Part shown: positions 60,768 to 64,000 of the stretch, piece after piece
How the letters are laid out: each line of letters starts with the position of its first letter
Position numbering within the stretch: position 1 is the first letter of the stretch
Assembly: GCA_944474755.1 (NCBI GenBank)
Contig: OX104124.1
Location: 43,477,342 to 43,541,341, forward strand
DNA from: Limnoperna fortunei
Taxonomy: Eukaryota; Mollusca; Bivalvia; Mytilida; Modiolidae
Direction: 5' to 3'
DNA length: 64,000 nt
Program-made: the position numbers and the translations under genes
Notes under the pieces: generated by a model
Databases searched by the model: none
The model's input: the letters and a program-made list of their open reading frames with translations, nothing else
Told to the model about the DNA's origin: nothing

Positions 60768-63700
60768 TTTTTTTATATTTTATTTCTTTTTGTGCATAGT
60801 CAGGATTTTGACAAAAACTCTTACAGCACCACCTGACAAGGGTGTGACAGAGTTGTGCATTAAGATAAACAAACAATATACTGACTATACAGGATAATGT
60901 AATATTACTCATACATTCTCTCTCACACATCACTCATCCCTCACATTTTATAAACTTACACAAAGTACATACTAAAAAAAAACTTTACTAAATGTACTAT
61001 TTATATATACAAATAGTTAAAAAAATTAAAATTTTGTTTTGCTTATTTCTGTATTGTCCCTCCTTTTTATAAAATTTATATGTTTGGAAAAATAATATCA
61101 ATCGGGCCCCAAAATTGTTCTATCTTCTCTTCATGAAAATTTCTCTTGCCTATATAGCATTCTATGTTGTAAAAGCTTTTGATTTTTTGTTTAAGACCAA
61201 TTAAACTTGGAAGCTTTTCATCTATCTTGCATCTAAAAATGTAATTTTTTGCAATTACCAAAAGAAGGTTTAACAGGTTCCCTTCTTGAAGTACACCAAG
61301 AAAAAAGTTATCTTTTGTCAATCTAAAATTTGTAAAAACATTTAGAAGGCACATATGAAAATTGTGAAGAAAATTTGCAGTGACGGTACAGTTAAAAAAT
61401 AAATGTTCAATAGTTTCGCTCTCTGTATTACAAAAAGTGCAGACAGGAGAGTCCTTAATATGTATTTTGTACAAAAAATCATTTGTTGGAATAACCCTAT
61501 GTAAAAACTTATATTGAAAGTTATACAAATAGGCATTTCTACAACACTTCTTACTCATAACAAAGTACCTTTTCCAGTCAGGAATATCTATATTAAGTTC
61601 ATTCTCCCACTTTATAAACTTTTCATTGGGGAGATAACATATCTGTCTTATAAGTTCAAAATAAATATATTTAATTTTCTTACTACTGATCAATTTTTGT
61701 ATAAACATGTCTAAAGGTATGTAATTATCAAAAATTACATCATCTATTTTCTCTTTTATACATTTTTAATCCCTTTTGGTATAGCACTTATTAATGAAAA
61801 ATATTTTACAAAGTTGTTTGATCTAATGTTCTCTTTTATTTCCAGAAATGGAAGAAAATTACCATTCTGAAAGTCTATTATATCAACAATACACTTTACA
61901 TTAGATTTTTCCCACCTCATATAATAATAAAACTCTTCTTTTGAGACAATATTCAAAATATCCATGGATAAACACTCTCTGATGTCAGTTTGCTTTGATG
62001 TTGGTCTATAAAAACTTAAAGCACAAAATACATCCCTCCAAAAAGGGTTTTTAATAAGTTCTTTTACTTCTAAGAGTTTTTCTTTTTGTAAAGAAAAAAG
62101 TCTTAGACCATCACACTGCTCTAGTGTTAATTTCAATAGAGTCTGCCATTCCCCGTTTTCATTCTTAAAAACTCTCCCAACCCATCCCAATTTTAAATAT
62201 GTCATAAATGATGGAAGATGAATCATCTTTAATCCTCCATATGATGTATCTGCTATAAGTGTTTTGCGCTTTATTTTTTCATTTTTCCCATCCCATAAAA
62301 AATTATAAAACATCTTATCTAGCTCATTAATATAATTTTGAGAAAGATTTGGAAGAGCTGTTAGCAAATGGATTAATTTATGTAAAGCTAAACTCTTGAT
62401 TACTGTAACTTTTCCCTGAAGGGTAAACTTCCTGTGCTGCCAGCTTTTTAGGAGCTTGGAAATTTCAAGAATTTTACCTTTGAAATTTAAGTTTACCATA
62501 GAAGATAGGTCTAAAGAGAAATCTATGCCTAAATATCGAAAGTTTGAGCTTGACCAATCCAGTGATTCCTCTTGGCAGAGGATTTCGGTAGAATATCTGT
62601 TGCTTCCAACCCATAGCACTTTAGTTTTAAAAATGTTCATCTTAAGACCTGATGCATCATAAAATTGTTTAAAACATTTTAAAGCTTCCTTTAAAGATGA
62701 TTCCTTTTTATCCAATAACAGAAAAGTATCATCTGCATATTGATTTACTGTAGGTTCCCCCTTTTTAAAACTAACCCCCTTAATATGGGGATTTTCCTTC
62801 AACTTCATAGCAAGTAATTCAACTGCTAATATAAAAAGGTAAGGAGACAAAGGATCACCCTGTCGACAGCCTCGTCCTAAAGAGAAAAAATTAGATAAGT
62901 GTCCGTTGTTTATTACACAACTCTTAGATCTATGATAAAGAGAATCACACCACTTAATAAATGAATTTCCAAAGTTGAAGCTTTCCAGAGTTTTTCTAAG
63001 AAAATCCCATTCAATAGAATCAAAGGCCTTTTCAAAATCAATAAGTAGTAACAGGCCTTCTTCATTGTTCTCTTCTAAATAATGCATCAGATCATAAAGA
63101 AGTCTAGTGTTCTCTCCTATAAATCTGTTTTCCATAAATCCTTTTTGAGAGTCACTTATGATAGAAGCAAGTACTTTTTTTACTCTAAATGCAATAGCAG
63201 CTGATGCTATTTTAATATCAGTATTCATCAAACTAATAGGTCTCCAATTTTTAATAAATCTCCTGTCTTTCCAATCTTTTGGGATACAGGTGATAATACT
63301 TTGACACTGAAAATCTGAAAATTTACCAGCAGAATATCCAAATGATAATGAACGATACAAAAAAGCTGCTAAATCTTTCCAGAAAAACGTATAAAAATCT
63401 ACTGTGAAGCCATCTGATCCAGGGCTCTTTCCATTTGTCATCCTTTTAAGACATTCAGCACATTCTTTAAAAGTTAACTCCCCTTCACACGATGATTTTT
63501 GTTTATCATTTAACTTAACATTGTGTTCAAAAAAATAACTATCCCTTAAAGTATCAATACGTTTGGAAGCATACAAATTGCTGTAATATTTCTGTTGTTC
63601 AAGCAAAATATTTGCTTGTTCAGAAATATGGTCACCATTGTCATCAATCACTTCAGAAAGTGTTTTGTTAATACAATATTTTTTTTCCAGTTTACAAAAA

Positions 63701-64000
63701 AATTCTGTGCACTTCTCCCCATTCTCGTGCCAATTGGCTCGAGAACGTAGGATAAGTCCATCCACTAGCTGTTGTCTTTTGTTTTCCAGCTCGCATTTCT
63801 TTTGATTTAAGGACAAAAGCAAGTTATCGCTAGGATTTTGTGTGACGTCATTTTCTAATGATTGAATTTCTTTTTCAAGCTTACTAAAGGTTTCTTTTTC
63901 AGCTTTAGACTTTTGAATACTATAGCTGATGGTTTCACTCCTGATGTTCTTAAGAACTTCAAAAAACATTTGATCATTGCATGATAGTTCAACATGAAGA
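60768..64000 (-). mobile_element. Second non-LTR retrotransposon (L1/Tx1-like), minus strand, 5' part beyond the window
   Basis: Reads right to left: ORF2 from beyond 64000 to 61076, then a 3' untranslated region of about 300 bases ending in AATAAA plus a short poly(A) at about 60768. It is inserted into ORF2 of the + strand element copy C. Its 5' part, target-site duplication and endonuclease lie outside the window. Confidence 0.8.
61076..64000 (-). pseudogene. ORF2 reverse transcriptase of the second non-LTR element, one frameshift, 5' incomplete
   Basis: The frame is open from the window edge to a stop at 61756; the ATG at 63969 is internal, since upstream codons remain open. Reverse-transcriptase blocks in order: NGKSPGSDGF, CIPKDWKDRRFIKNWRPISL, KGFMENRFIGENTR, LLIDFEKAFDSIEWDFL, GCRQGDPLSPYLF and the catalytic VNQYADDTFLLLD. 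The C-terminal region continues in a second frame to 61076 with a cysteine-histidine block (CTFCNTESETIEHLFFNC) and the ending FWGPIDIIFPNI, typical of L1/Tx1-type ORF2. One missing A in a short A-run near 61765 explains the frame change. The endonuclease is outside the window. With only one lesion, it is younger than the + strand element it interrupts. Confidence 0.85.

Noticed and set aside
1..64000. CRISPR arrays, bacterial operons, riboswitches, ribosomal RNA
   Set aside because: No direct-repeat/spacer arrays or bacterial signals were seen; the window is spliced, repeat-rich eukaryotic DNA.

Overview
The window looks like nuclear DNA from a bivalve mollusc, with a mussel-like species most likely. 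The evidence is strongly AT-rich intergenic DNA, spliced genes with GT/AG introns, a local cluster of Mab-21/cGAS-like genes (a family known to be expanded in bivalves), tRNA-derived SINEs, a Penelope-type reverse transcriptase remnant, a Tc1-type transposase and non-LTR retrotransposons. The species call is inference. Nothing bacterial is present.

The main host content is a tandem cluster on the + strand of three paralogous Mab-21-type nucleotidyltransferase genes, i.e. cGAS-like receptor (cGLR) candidates. All three share one layout: a first coding exon of about 390 bases, a phase-1 intron, and a second exon of about 2.1 kb. Exon 1 encodes a conserved module I do not recognise. Exon 2 carries the nucleotidyltransferase core and a helical, TPR-like tail. 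Gene 1 (3396-9037) has lost its ancestral splice acceptor AG and carries a frameshifting deletion, so its product would be truncated. Gene 2 (21284-25686) is intact and predicts 823 residues. Gene 3 (39548-42642) is a clear pseudogene. The cluster appears to be evolving by duplication and decay.

Between the genes lie a dead Tc1-type transposase (10.1-11.1 kb), three related SINE copies (14.9, 33.5 and 40.1 kb), palindromic MITE-like elements (16.1-16.7 and 19.1-19.5 kb), local tandem duplications (17.2-18.3 and 38.0-38.3 kb) and an internally deleted Penelope-type element (28.5-29.7 kb). A block upstream of gene 3 (about 34.8-39.2 kb) recurs at about 44.9-47.5 kb, with a decayed SGNH-hydrolase-like fragment in both copies. 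Comparing the two blocks exposes a roughly 1 kb DNA transposon present only in the left one. Because the left block sits just upstream of gene 3, the right block may once have led into a fourth family member, now separated by retrotransposons.

The last 16.5 kb is a three-unit tandem array (unit about 4.57 kb) of one broken + strand non-LTR retrotransposon. Each unit contains about 200 bases of host flank, the retrotransposon, and about 300 bases of the 3' end of a second, opposite-strand non-LTR element that had inserted into it. Only the third unit runs on into that second element, whose ORF2 leaves the window at its right edge. The units share disabling mutations, so the array arose by segmental duplication and not by separate insertions. 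The middle unit looks like a hybrid of the outer two, as unequal crossing-over would produce.
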